Part shown: piece after piece, positions 1 through 10,609 of the stretch
Position numbering within the stretch: position 1 is the first letter of the stretch
Layout of the letters: every line of letters starts with the position of its first letter
Assembly (NCBI GenBank): GCA_034406715.1
Contig: CP137866.1
Coordinates: forward strand, 248,001 to 312,000
DNA: 64,000 nucleotides
Direction of reading: 5' to 3'
From: Rhodotorula mucilaginosa
Lineage: Eukaryota; Basidiomycota; Microbotryomycetes; Sporidiobolales; Sporidiobolaceae
Position numbers and translations under genes: made by a program
Notes under the pieces: model-generated
Told to the model about the DNA's origin: nothing
The model's input: the letters and a program-made list of their open reading frames with translations, nothing else
The model's database searches: none

Positions 1-432
1 CTCGACGCTGGCAGCAAAAAGAAGAAGAAGCAAGCGAAAGGTTCGAGCGTGGCAGCTTCCTCGTCACCCGCTGCGCCGTCCAAATCTCGGGGCAAAGGAT
101 CGAAAGCGGGCAAGGGCAACGGCAAGGGCAAGAAGGCGAAGAAGACCAACTTTGATGCCGAGCAGCTCAGCGACCTCGACGACGCCGAGGACGACGATCT
201 GATCAGCAGGATACGCCAGGGTCCGGGAGCCGAGCAGTCCACTCAGGCCCGAGCAGGGTCAGACCACTCACTCGGGGGAGATGCCTCGCCGCGTCCGAGC
301 AACGCCGAACCGCCCTCGTCCCCCGCTGCAATCGGTAGCGGCTCTGCAACTCGCGCCGTGGAGGACTCGGACGACGACATGCCGCAACCGAGTAAGCGCC
401 GCCGCCTTGTGGTCGACTCAGACGAAGAGTAG
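1..432 (+). CDS. C-terminal end of a Lys/Ser-rich acidic protein (partial)
   Basis: The reading frame is open from the first base of the window, so this is the 3' end of a gene that starts outside. The visible 143 residues are low complexity: a lysine run near the window edge, several Gly-Lys repeats (KGSKAGKGNGKGKKAKK), an acidic patch (SDLDDAEDDDL), a Ser/Pro/Ala linker, and a final basic block next to an acidic tail (KRRRLVVDSDEE). Such alternating basic and acidic tails are common in nuclear proteins that bind chromatin or DNA, and KRRR could be a nuclear localisation signal. No catalytic domain is visible and I do not recognise the protein. The coding call is supported by the continuous frame and Lys-rich composition. 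The function is unknown. Confidence 0.6.
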   Translation, partial: LDAGSKKKKKQAKGSSVAASSSPAAPSKSRGKGSKAGKGNGKGKKAKKTNFDAEQLSDLDDAEDDDLISRIRQGPGAEQSTQARAGSDHSLGGDASPRPSNAEPPSSPAAIGSGSATRAVEDSDDDMPQPSKRRRLVVDSDEE

Positions 433-1928
433 TTTCTTTCCTTCTTGCCCATCAGTCTCTTTCTCTCTCCTTGTTGCTGAAACATACGCAGTTTTATTCC
501 TCCCATTTGCACGATCAAGGTGGTCATTTCGGTTGTTCTTGACCTCGTCTACGGACTCTTGACATGTACGCACAGCCTACGTCGGGGACTGCGTCAGTCG
601 CTTCCACATCGCGAGTCCTTGCTGGTGGCGTGGACAACCGCTGGCCATGCTACTCGAATCCAGCTCACTTCAGCAGCTTCTTACTGCAAATATGGGAAAC
701 GCTTATGCTCGCGCCAAGAGGGAAGGCGCACCGTTCGAGCGGCGTCGGCTAAGCCACCGGTCGCGCGGACTCGACTGATCGTGCTGGGTCACTCTGAGTG
801 CAACAGAGCTTCTCCCGCTGAGCTTTGACAGGTGATGTGACAGTCGAGAGCCATATGGGTTGCGCACGTGTGTGCAAGCCCGTGTGGCGTACGTCGGACC
901 CCATCGACTGCGCGATGCACGGTAGATCGGCTCAAGTGAGCTCAAGTGCAAACGAGGGTGCTCTGCTGCTGCAGCTGACGGCTCCGAATCGTGTGAAAGG
1001 CGATGGCGCTTGTAAAAGCTCGAGTGAACAAAGCTGAAGCGGTTAACGAAGACATCGGAACCGTGCAAACCGACAGGGGAGCCGATATCTTGAGATCATC
1101 TGGCGCGAGATCTCATCAGGAACGGTCCTGATAACGTGTCGACTTTGCCACCCTCTCGATATGCAAGGGATCGCTCTACATTCGCACCGGTGTACGTGTG
1201 CAAGCCAATCACGTTCTCGCTCAGAGAGGCAGTGGCAACTGAGAGCTGTCGATACCCATTCGCGGTCGGCGGTGTACACTGCTGCCACAGCCCGGCTTTA
1301 AGCTCAAGATCAAGAGTGCAGTGAGCCGATCGCAGTTTTCAACCGGGCTTTGTAATGTCTCATGCATCTCGAGAAAATGGAATGGAATGGGCGTTCCCAT
1401 CATCAGCCTCAAGTCCGTGTGAGCGTCGGTGTGGCGCCTCGATACTGAAGCAGGGCTTCTGTGGCATGGACGTTTCTCTTCTGAAAGCGTTCGAGACCAT
1501 CACACGCCCTGGAAACATGATAAATTCGGGACTCAGGAGAGGGGTGAGAAGGCCAACGCCACGATGGGGTTCGGATGTCGATCCAGCTCCCGTTTCATCG
1601 TCGATCACAAGGAAAAGAGAGATGTCCAAAAGTGCTGCCGGACTCGCACGACGGTCGAGCGATCGCTCGCATTCTTGCTCCACTTCTCAAGCGCAGACTT
1701 GAGGTCACACTGCTCTCCTCTTCCTCCCTCTTCCTCGCTCAGCCACACCGTACCAGCACCAGAAGCACACCAGCGGTGCATCCTTTCATGCTGGCTCTGT
1801 CCTCGCACACTCCGGCCAGATATTGCACAGCGGATCGCTGCAGCACGCCGCCAGTTCATCGTCTCCGATTCTCCACCCGCTGCGGCCCCCATACTCTCCC
1901 GCTCCCGGCACCTCCGAGCGACCTGTCT
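433..1928. other. Intergenic region, no gene recognised
   Basis: About 1.5 kb between the partial gene and the next small gene. Several open frames of 60-160 codons occur on both strands, but none shows recognisable protein features, a consistent start or splice continuity. Positions 1700-1900 become pyrimidine-rich (CT and CCCGC runs), which fits a core promoter or 5' leader of the following gene. A GCACGTGT hexamer-type motif lies near 865. Nothing else is supported. Confidence 0.5.
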
Positions 1929-2261
1929 ATGCACCAGCTCGCGAGCGACCGCACGCCAACGAGCCCGTACGCCAACATGTCGATCCCGTCGTACTCGTTC
2001 TTCGACCGCCAAGAGGCGGACGAGCTGTCGCAACTGAATCAGCGCAACTACCAATCCCTCGCCGACTCGGTCGGGTTCGACAGCGTCGTGCTCAAACAAC
2101 GAGAGTCGGACAAGGCCATCCTCGCAAAGGAGCGGGGAGTCGCGATTTCCACGTCAACTTCATCTTCCAACCAAAAGTGAGTGGCGCCTTCCCGCCGGGT
2201 CACGCTCGCCCAGAACTTGCCCATCTGACCGTCTGTCTGCTCTCCCGCAAACAGAACATGA
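1929..2261 (+). CDS. Small hypothetical protein
   Basis: A short frame begins at one of two in-frame ATGs (1929 or 1977; the second follows CCAAC and fits a fungal start context). It encodes a polar, charged segment containing SFFDRQEADELSQLNQRN and VLKQRESDKAILAKER, which looks helical. A clean intron (GTGAGT at 2177 to CAG at 2254, 78 nt) sits near the end. After splicing the frame closes at once (Q-K-T-stop at 2259-2261), and it also closes without splicing, so the C-terminus is almost the same either way. The product is about 85-110 residues with no signal peptide or membrane segment. I recognise no family. It could be a real small protein or the terminal part of a gene with unseen upstream exons. 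Confidence 0.4.
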
Positions 2262-2756
2262 GAAGATGATGGTGATCCGTTCTATATGCCCTTGCGCTCG
2301 CTCGACCAGAATACTCGCCTGGCTCCAGCTCTGCGCCCCTCCCTCCCTTTCTCGCCGACCGCGTTCGGCCCCCAAACTGCGACTAGCGATGTCCCTCGCC
2401 GATACTCGTCCCACGCTCTCGCATACGCGGCGTCACACTGGCACTCCCCGGCGAAAACACGATCCCTATGGCGACGATCGGTATCGAGCCTGCATCGGCC
2501 ATCTCCATCCGCCCGGTCTCTTCGGCTCATCGCATCCCTCCCTGATCGACTTTGCCCTACGATAACGAGTCTCTTTGCAAACACGAGCCTTTTGACGACC
2601 ACACGCAAATATTAGTACCTTGTTGTTGTTGAATCATATCTGCCTTTTCTCCTCGTGATCCAAGTTCTCAAGAGTTGCATGATCGCCCGTGGCAGAGCTC
2701 GTCCTACGATTGGTAACGCCGAGATATAGTGGCTTACGGAGCACGCGAGCGTGGAA
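2262..2756. other. Convergent intergenic region
   Basis: Nearly 500 bp between the small plus-strand gene and the 3' end of the minus-strand membrane-protein gene. It probably holds both 3' untranslated regions. No open frame with recognisable content, RNA gene or repeat was seen. Confidence 0.5.
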
Positions 2757-3963
2757 TCAGCGGCGCGACCGGCGACGGCCATCATGCCTTTGCGAGCGAT
2801 CTCGACCGAGCGCCTTCTCAGCCGTCGGCACCTTCTTCTGAAGCGGCCGCGCCTCAGAGTCTTCAGACTCGCTGAAAGCAGAATCGCCGCCGTCGCTATG
2901 TCCGTACGCTGCCGAGGAATTCTTGCTCGAACGCGAAGGGGTTTTGACGAGGGGGACCGACGACGAGCGCTTGGCCGTAGCGGCCGCCGGACTCGCTACG
3001 CTTTGAGACTTTGGCGGTTGGAGCCACGCTGGTAGGATGGGTTTACCATTCGGGCCGATGGGGAGGGGCTCGCCGTTCTCGGGGTTCTGGAGCATGGGCA
3101 TTCCGTGCTCATCCAGCGGAATTTGAACGAGAGGATTCTTGTAGACTCGGATGCAGAGGAAGAGTTGAACCAGACCGAAGAGAATCGATGTGATTGCCAG
3201 CTGTCCGACATGAGCAGGTCAGCTATGCTCGACACGACCGATGGGCAAGAGTTGACGTACGACCAGAGGGCTCCACTTGACAAACTGGAGCTTGCTCCCG
3301 CACCCGCTCGAACAGGCCAAGTTGAACATATCTGGGAGGCCGTACGTCCGCATTTTGTAGAAAATGTAGAAGAGGAAGCAGCACGCAAAGGCGTCGGCCA
3401 TCTGGTTGGGAGAAGGCCCCGGCGGGTTGTCAGCCCGAAGACTCGTTTTATGCTCAGGTGAAAGCGAGCTGCATGCTCACCATGATCCAACCAATGTCGA
3501 TCTTGATCTGGTCGGGGTAGCTGCGGGCAAGACCTGCCTATCAGCAAGGACGCATGGCTCGGGAGGCGCAGACTCGTCGGCAGAAGCAAGCTCACCCTCC
3601 GTACTTGACATGCCAGAAAAGCAGAACGGTGTAGCCCATCCAAAGCAAGCTCAAGAAGGAGGCAAGGACGTAGTGGAAGATGAACCTGCGAGCGTGCCCC
3701 GGTGAGCGCCCAGAAGCGGAAGAGACGAGGTCGCACGCCACGCACCATCGATCCTGCTGGAGGATATACTTGGCCCACACAGCCCCAAAGATCAGGGCCG
3801 CGACATTCGTGAGGGGGAGGAGCACGCCGACAGCCAGTGAGCCATAGGTCGCGTGTCGTAGGCGGACGTGCACGGGCGAGTGCTTGATCCGTGCCTTTTG
3901 AGCGGCGGTCAACGGCGGTGGCGGCTCGTCCTGCCGTTCTTTGTCCGAATCACCGGCTTGCAT
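2757..3963 (-). CDS. Four-pass membrane protein of unknown function
   Basis: Five exons (3963-3746, 3685-3596, 3520-3481, 3401-3261, 3200-2757) join in frame to give 310 residues. The N-terminus is charged and Pro-rich (MQAGDSDKERQDEPPPPLT). Four hydrophobic segments follow: YGSLAVGVLLPLTNVAALIF, then a segment around FIFHYVLASFLSLLWMGYTV, one around GWIMMADAFACCFLFYIFY, and one around AITSILFGLVQLFLCIRVY. Between the third and fourth is a short Cys-containing loop. The C-terminal tail of about 110 residues is cytosolic-looking, with a GPNGKP motif and Ser/Lys-rich low complexity. Splice sites are canonical (GTGCGT, GTGAGC, GTACGT donors; CAG acceptors). The layout resembles conserved fungal small membrane proteins, but I cannot place it in a named family. 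It shares a 741-bp divergent upstream region with the pyruvate decarboxylase gene. Confidence 0.75.
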
Positions 3964-4704
3964 GGCTGGCTGAGGGCAACAGGAAGGAGTAGGCTACGAG
4001 AGTGAACAAGCGAGACTCCCGGTGCTTGGAGGCACCGGCTTGTCCGCGGATGCGAAGAAGGCAGCCTGGCCGGAGACGGCCCGAGCGCCTAAGCGTAGCG
4101 AGGGATAGTCTGCGCTCGACAAAAGCCATATGAACTGGCGCAGTAGCGTTGGTCATGCCGCCCCGGGCAAACGCACAGCTCCAGACAGGCGTCGGACATC
4201 TGCTGAGCCTTCAGAGAGTCGACAGGGCGAGCTGCGAAGCCGACCCGATCGCGCAGTCGTGCATCGGAGTTGCTCGCCGAACCTCGAGCCTCGTAGTCCC
4301 GTACACCCACGAGCTCAAACATAGCGGGTGGAGCAGTCCCTCGTCCGGTGCGGCGAGCGAGCGATAACGATGAGGGGACGCCGCTGCGTGTCCGTGCTCA
4401 GCAGCTCGAAACGACGCCGCGGCTCGATTCCTACGCGCTCGCGGCCGTGGCTCCCAAGGCCGGTGAACAGGTACGACCTCCTATGGCTGTACGAACCAGA
4501 GCAGAGCTGTCTACATAGACCGAGTTTTGGAGCCCCACATTTGCGCGACCGACTTGCCGAACTTCGTTTCGTCATCGCACGACGAGATCTCTCCTTGCTC
4601 TCACTCTCAACGCGAATACAACTCGTGGAAGCAGTCGAGCACACAGCCCTCGCCTCTCTAATTCGGTCGCATTACCCTCCGCAACGACTCAAGACGCCGC
4701 CAGC
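3964..4704. promoter_or_regulatory. Divergent promoter region (membrane protein / pyruvate decarboxylase)
   Basis: 741 bp between two genes transcribed away from each other. CT-rich leader sequence precedes the decarboxylase ATG. No clear TATA box or recognised operator was seen. The short open frames here have no recognisable features. Confidence 0.45.
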
Positions 4705-7042
4705 ATGTCGTCTCCTGGCAACTTCGCCGACAACCAAGTTTATCTCGGACAGTTCCTCCTCGAGCGTCTCACCCAGCTCGGCGTAAAAAGGCTCTTTGGT
4801 GTCCCCGGAGACGTGAGTCCTCTTCTACAGCTTACAGCCTCTAGAGGAGCAAGGCGCTCGGAGCTGACTTGTTTCCCTTCCTCAACCTTCGCGGCACCTC
4901 CCATGAACGCGCCATGATAGTTCAACCTGACTTTCCTCGATCTCGTCGAGGAGCACAAGGGCATCCAGTGGGTCGGCAACTGCAACGAGCTCAACGCCTC
5001 GTATGCCGCAGACGGCTATGCCCGCGTCAAGCAGTCGCAGATGAACGCCCTCCACGAGGGCGAGCAGTCCGACTCGAAGCCCGGTCACGCCAAAGATGCT
5101 CAGGGAACCGACAAGTCGCAGGGAGGCGTACGCGGACTCGGTGCTTTGCTCACCACGTTCGGAGTCGGCGAGCTGTCGGCTGTCAACGGAATCGGTGCGC
5201 AGATCCGAACTCCGGAGCCTTTCTTCCACGCCGTGGAACAACTGACACGAGACCTTTCTGCAGCTGGCGCTTACTCGGAGCGGGTCCCGGTCCTGCACAT
5301 TGTCGGTGTCCCCTCGACCAAGCTGCAAAAGTCCAAGGCGCTCCTGCACCACACTCTCGGCGACGGCGCTTTCAACGTCTTTGAACAGGCTTCAAAGGGT
5401 ATCACATGTGCTCGCGCATTCTTGCAGAGGGCCGAGGACGCCGCTGCCGAGATCGACCGCGTCATCTTTGAAGCTTTGCGCACGGCCCGACCGGCGTACG
5501 TCACGCTCCCGACCGACCTCGTCTTCACTCCTGTCGACAAGAAGCGCCTCGAGACCCCGATCATCCCCGACCGAGTCGGATTCCACGACAAGAACGTGCT
5601 GCCGACCGGCAAGAAAGTCGAAGAAGAGGAGAAGGAGCGCCTCGAGTTTGTCGTCGACGAGATCGCGCGGCTCTGGAGCAAGGCCAAGGAGCCCGTCGTG
5701 CTCATCGACGCGTGCGCGATCCGGTACGGCGTCGGTCACCTCGTCCGCGACCTGATCAAGGCGACCGGTGTCCGGTTCTACACGACCCCGATGGGTCGGT
5801 CCGCGATCGACGAGGACCCTAACGACGGGTTCGGCGGCGTCTACGTCGGCGGAGTCACTGACCCCCACGTGAAGGAGCTGGTCGAAAAGACGGACCTTGC
5901 CTTCATGGTACGCTGCAAGCCTTCCGTCCTCCTTCACAGCGGAAGACCTCAAGTATTCCGCAAACTGAACTCTTTTTCTCGCTGCGCAGGTCGGCTCCCT
6001 CAAATCCGACTTCAACACTGGCGAGTTCTCGTATCCGTTCGACCAGAAGAATGTCATCGAGCTGTGAGACGGATCTGTGCGCCCTCCCGCTGAGCAGTCA
6101 CTCACGCACGTTTCCTTGCAATCCGCAGTCACTCGGACCACACGCTCGTTCAGTATGCGACCTATCCGGACGTCTCGTTCCACCAACTCCTTCCCGCCCT
6201 CACCAAGGTCCTCGAGCGCAAAGATCAGCTCTCGAAGCCGTCGCCTACCCAGGGCCTCAAGGTGCACATCCCCGACGGTCCGAAGGACAAGATGGTGACG
6301 CAGGCCGCGTTCTGGCCGATGATGGGCCAGTTCCTCCGCGAAGACGACATTGTCGTCGCCGAGACGGGGACCTCGTCGTTCGGCATGATCGGCACGCCGC
6401 TGCCAAAGGGCGCGACGTTCGTCTCGCAAGTCTTGTGGGGCAGTATCGGTTGGGCGGGTGGCTCGACGCTCGGAGCGTTGCTGGCGGCGGAAGAGTCGCC
6501 CAAGCCGCGGCGTGTGGTCGTCTTCACCGGAGAGGGTAGTCTTCAACTGACGGCGCAAGAAGTGTCGACCATGGTCCGCCTGAACCTCAAGCCGATCCTC
6601 GTCGTGCTCAACAACGACGGATACGTGAGTCCTGCCTCCTTTTGATGCGCGGACTTGCCCTCCGAGTCTGACCCCTTGCTCATCTGTGCTCAGGTCATCG
6701 AGCGCAAGATCCACGGCGAAGAAGCCGGGTACAACGACATTGCGACCTGGAAGTGGGGCCAATTGCTCGACACGTTCAACGGGTACAACCCGCCGAAAAA
6801 GACCAAGTCGCTGCTGGCTTCGACCCGCGGCGAACTCGAACAGATCCTCGCCGACCCCGAGTTTGCCAAGGCGGAGCAGATTCAGTTGCTCGAAGTCGTC
6901 ATGGGTCGCCAGGACGCCCCGGAAGCGCTCATCAAGCAGGGCAAGCTGGTAAGCCGGTCTCCTCCCGTGTTGCTGACGTGGGCGAAACTGACTTTGTCCG
7001 GTGCATGTCGTCCCGCAGAGTTCGGAACTCAATGCTGCTTGA
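4705..7042 (+). CDS. PDC1: Pyruvate decarboxylase (thiamine pyrophosphate enzyme)
   Basis: Cytosolic enzyme that decarboxylates pyruvate to acetaldehyde using ThDP and Mg2+, the entry to ethanol fermentation or the PDH bypass. Seven exons (4705-4812, 4921-5194, 5264-5907, 5990-6063, 6129-6624, 6694-6948, 7019-7042) give 624 residues, somewhat longer than the usual 560-570. Visible family hallmarks are the FGVPGD start of the PYR domain, the catalytic glutamate in GNCNELNASYAADGY, the paired histidines in LHHTLGD, the ThDP-binding GEGSLQ...NNDGY block and the ERKIHG segment. In yeast enzymes the metal-binding motif is usually GDGS; here it is GEGS. An insertion of about 30 hydrophilic residues follows GYARVK (near residue 75). 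The segment at 5195-5263 is treated as an intron because removing it restores the conserved NGIAG-Y sequence. The alternative, a related indole- or phenylpyruvate decarboxylase, is less likely given the close match to PDC. Confidence 0.93.
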
Positions 7043-7697
7043 GCTCCAACAGCGGTGGCGTCGGTGGCGACCTTTTCCGCATCCCCTCTCCTCGTACATT
7101 CTGTATTCTCAAAACCGTAGACAGACGCGTTTGTGCCTCTGTGAAGAAAAGCTCTCGTCTGAACCAGTTACGCTTGTTTGGTCCGGATTCGAGTTGCGCA
7201 TTGCGTGGGCGCGGAAGCAGGCGACGAGGACAAGGACTCGCTCGAGGTGACTCTGCTCGACTACAGCTCATCTTGCCAGAGGACCTGGTTCGGCTATACT
7301 CGCAGTGCTATCAGTGTTGCTCTCCCTATCTTGGTCGCCAACCCGTGCTGTCCAGCAGCTGCACGTCGAGGCAAGTCTTCCCCGTTCACCGCCGTCATGT
7401 TGACCGATCAAGTTCCCGAGGAGAACTGTGCACGCTGCCGGGCGGACCCGGGGCGGAGGGGCCAGCATGAGCGTATACAGGCGCTGGATGCTGCACTGTT
7501 CCCAGCCCGGGACCCTCGGTTCCCCAGCAGCGGGTCGAACCCTGGCGGCGTAGAAGTTGGACTAACATGCTGTGTCTGGCTCGCATACAGGACTTACCGT
7601 ACTCCCGCGGCACGCCAATTCATTACCCTCTATACGAGCGAAGGACTCCGACCTCAGACGAGTGCCCGGGTGCCCGCCTCTTGCACCTTCAACCAAC
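7043..7697. other. Intergenic / 5' leader with possible leader intron
   Basis: 655 bp between the decarboxylase stop and the next ATG. A good branch site plus acceptor (ACTAAC near 7560, ATACAG ending near 7590) suggests a spliced 5' leader for the downstream gene, but I could not fix the donor. A T-arm-like string near 7535 does not form a tRNA. No other gene is visible. Confidence 0.4.
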
Positions 7698-10296
7698 ATG
7701 CAGTCCTCGCTCGCTTCGCCGCCGTTGTTTGCCGGCCTCGATGACCTGTACGAGCCAGTCGACGCACAGCAGCTTCAAGACGACTCTCCGCTACTCCTCC
7801 AGGAGGAGATGCTCGACTTGATGAACATGAATCCGGTGTTTGGTGCTGGCGACGACCAGACTACTTTCTACCAGGCACCGTCTGGGATCGAAGCCGCCGG
7901 AAACGGTCAGCCGCTCGTGCACATCATGGACATGGACGAGGACGAATATGCGGACGACGAGGTGACGCCGCTCGAACGACCGCCCGTGACGATGCGTGCC
8001 CGGCCGAGCACGATCGGACGGATGCTCTTCCCTTCCCGTGAGTGGTGACACCACTCCTCTTCCCTGAGAAATCAATGAGAGCTGACGTGACAGGCTTACA
8101 GGCTTGACTGGAGACAAGGCTCCTCATCAGCGGGCAAAGCGTCTCTCTGCACCTATCCGATCAGCCCACACGTCGGCCGCGCCGATCGCCTCTCCTGCCT
8201 CCAGACGACTCTCCCTCCCCGACTCTGGCGCGATTGCTCAGGCTCAGTCGCCCAACTCGACCAGTCGGCCGGACGCCGTCCTATTGGCCCTCCCGGCGGC
8301 GAAGCAGCTGCAAAGCGAAAAGACGCGGCTCCGCGAGTTGCAGACGGTCAACGCGCAGCAGCAGGACGCCCAAGTCCAAGCTACTGGACGGATACAAGAG
8401 CTCGAGCGGGCTCTCGAGAAAGCTCGTCTCGAGCAGGAAGGCTGGCAAGCCGAGGCGCAGCAGCTCGCGGCGCGGCTCGAAGCGGCGGGACCGTCGTCTG
8501 CACCCGTTGTCGCGCCAACGAGTCCGAACTCTCTCGCGAACGCGCCTCAAGTGTCCGACCGGATCGCCGAACTGGAACGCGCACTCGCGCTCGAATCGTC
8601 GAAACGGCGTCGCGGCAAAGAGTTGCAGAGCAAACTCCGCTGCGAGCTGGTCAATCGGCGGTGGAAGGAGAAATGGGAAGTCGAGCTGCTCGAACGAGTC
8701 GAGCGGGAACTCGAGATCAAGATTGTCCAGCTCGAGGCTCAGGTGGTCCTCGACGAATACGAGCGCGAGATGGAACGGCTCGAACGGGCTGAAGCCGAGG
8801 TGAGTCAGAGCCGTTCGTTGTGAGCTCGCGTCGAACAGGCTAATAAGACCCTCCCCACGCAGGAAAACCTTGCCGTCCAGACGCGCCAGGTCGCTAACTT
8901 GACCGCCTCGCGACAGATCTTGCTCACCTCGTTCCGCACGAGCGAGCAAACGGTCACGACTTTGCGATCCGACTTGTCAGCTCTCCGGTCAGAGCTCGAT
9001 GCGTCGGCTTCCGCATCCGCTCAGCGCATCGGCGAGCTCGAAGCGCAGGTCGAAGAGCTCGACGAGGTCAAGGACGAATTGGCTACGCAGAAGAAGGAGC
9101 TCGAACGGCTCGAAAAAGGTGGGAAGAAGGGCGATTTGGAACGGCAGAAAGAGCTGGAGAAGGAGCGGAAGGAGCTGGAGAAGGAGAGGAAGGAGCTGGA
9201 GAAGGAGCGGGCGAAGCGCGAGAAGCTCGAGAGCGAGGTCAAAGCCCTGAAGGTGAGTCCTCCCACTAGACCTGGGATGTGACGAGCCGCCAACAATCGA
9301 TACTTACCGGGACAACTCCTGCAGACCCAGCTGAAGACGACCGAGTCTGCTCTTAAGGCGGCCGAGAAGGCCAAGGCATTGCAAGGGAAAGCCGCCCTGG
9401 ACCGGAGCAGCAGCACCATCAAGGCGACGCCTCACGCGACTTCCAACGTCGAGCAGGACGCCACAGACCAAGACGAGGTCGATGATGCGGCTGCCGACGA
9501 GCCCGTCGACGATGCTGCCGAGTCTGAAGCGGTCGAGCCCGAACCCGAGCCGGAGGAGGCGGCGTACAAGCCTAGCAAGAGCAAGTCGCGCAGTGCACCC
9601 GCTCCGAAACCCGCTGCGGCTGTCAAGGAGCCGAAGAAGAGCAAGGCGGCGGCTGTTGAAGTCGAGGCTGCGGCCGCACCAGAAGCAGGTTCTGAAGCAT
9701 CCGAAGCAGAATCGGCGCCGCCTACGCCGAAGAAGGCGGCGCCCAAGGCGGCCGACCCGCCGAAGAAACGCAAAGCGGACGTTCTTGGGGACAAGTCGAC
9801 GAACGCGCGCGCGTCTCAGCGAGGAGACGAAGGTGCCGGACTCGGACTCGGGCTCAAGGTGAAAAAGGCAAAGAAGGCCGCGGACGGGTCCAAGGTCTCG
9901 GCGCTCGCGTTCGCGTTCGGTGCCGACTCGGACGACGACGCCACGGCTGCGAGCAACAAGTCGAAGAAGAACAAGAAGAAGCGTGCCGTCGATGGTGGTG
10001 ACGACGACGACGAGGGTCAGCTTCAGAAGAAGCAGACCAAGAAGCGGACTCTGCTCGGCCCGCGCAAAAAGTTTGACTGGACCGCCGAGGTAAGTCTTGC
10101 GGCCGAGGGTCTCCATCCCGATACTGCTGGAGCGAGACTGCTCACTTTTGCCCCCCCCTCGCTTGAACAGAGCGCCAACATCGACTCGATGATCCCGATC
10201 GACTTGTCGCCGATCAAGAAGCAGCCCGGCAAAAAGACGACCGGGCTCTTCAACAGCTTCCTGAGCGGACCGCCGACCAAGGCCAGCTTCTTCTAG
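7698..10296 (+). CDS. Large coiled-coil protein, function unknown
   Basis: Five exons (7698-8037, 8102-8799, 8863-9252, 9325-10089, 10171-10296) give 772 residues. The first about 110 residues are acidic (MDMDEDEYADDEV). A Ser/Arg-rich stretch follows, and then from about residue 180 to 480 a long heptad-rich coiled coil (repeats such as RIQELERALEKARLEQE, RIAELERALALESSKRRR, and four near-identical KELEKERKELEKE units). The C-terminal third is low complexity, rich in Ala/Glu/Lys/Pro with several KKR basic blocks. It ends with a more distinctive segment (LLGPRKKFDWTAE, then IDLSPIKK and LFNSFLSGPP). Basic nuclear-type signals and a rod suggest a structural nuclear or spindle/kinetochore protein, but this is inference and no family is recognised. 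Donors are GTGAGT or GTAAGT throughout and the joins keep frame. Confidence 0.8.
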
Positions 10297-10609
10297 GCCA
10301 GCGCCAGCGTTGTCTTTCGCCCGCGCGGCGCCCTTTTCTCGATCTCTTTTTGCGGACCCGGCGCCTATTCGTTTTTCTCGTGTATGACCCCTTTCTTGAT
10401 GTTCTGTTTTCTGTGTAACGTGTACTGGCGGAATAAGTTATGCCACGAGTTCCCGCTCGAATATCTCGCGGGATCACGTGTCTGCGTCGGCGTCCGGCTC
10501 GGCCCAGTCCAAGTTGCCGCCGTTTTGATCTCTCGGTTGCTCCCGCGTTTGGTCTCGACCTTTGCTTCCGGTCCTCCTCGTGCGAGCAGCTGTCAAGTTC
10601 GCGACTCGG
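10297..10609 (+). promoter_or_regulatory. Upstream region of carnitine acetyltransferase with CACGTG element
   Basis: 313 bp between the coiled-coil gene stop and the first ATG of the acetyltransferase. A GATCACGTG E-box-type motif lies at about 10472-10480, roughly 130 bp before the ATG. CT-rich leader sequence follows. CACGTG is the core of bHLH/bHLH-Zip sites in fungi. Whether it is used here is inference. Confidence 0.4.

Noticed and set aside
1360-1683. 107-codon minus-strand frame in the first intergenic region
   Set aside because: No homologous motif, no splice continuity, and similar-length frames occur in all other phases nearby.
5392-7032. 546-codon open frame antisense to pyruvate decarboxylase
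   Set aside because: It mirrors the coding exons of a well-supported gene, runs across its introns, and has no recognisable domain. Long antisense frames are expected in GC-rich coding DNA.
7500-7570. T-arm-like GGGTCGAACCC string suggesting a tRNA
   Set aside because: No matching T-stem, no A box at the right distance and no acceptor stem.
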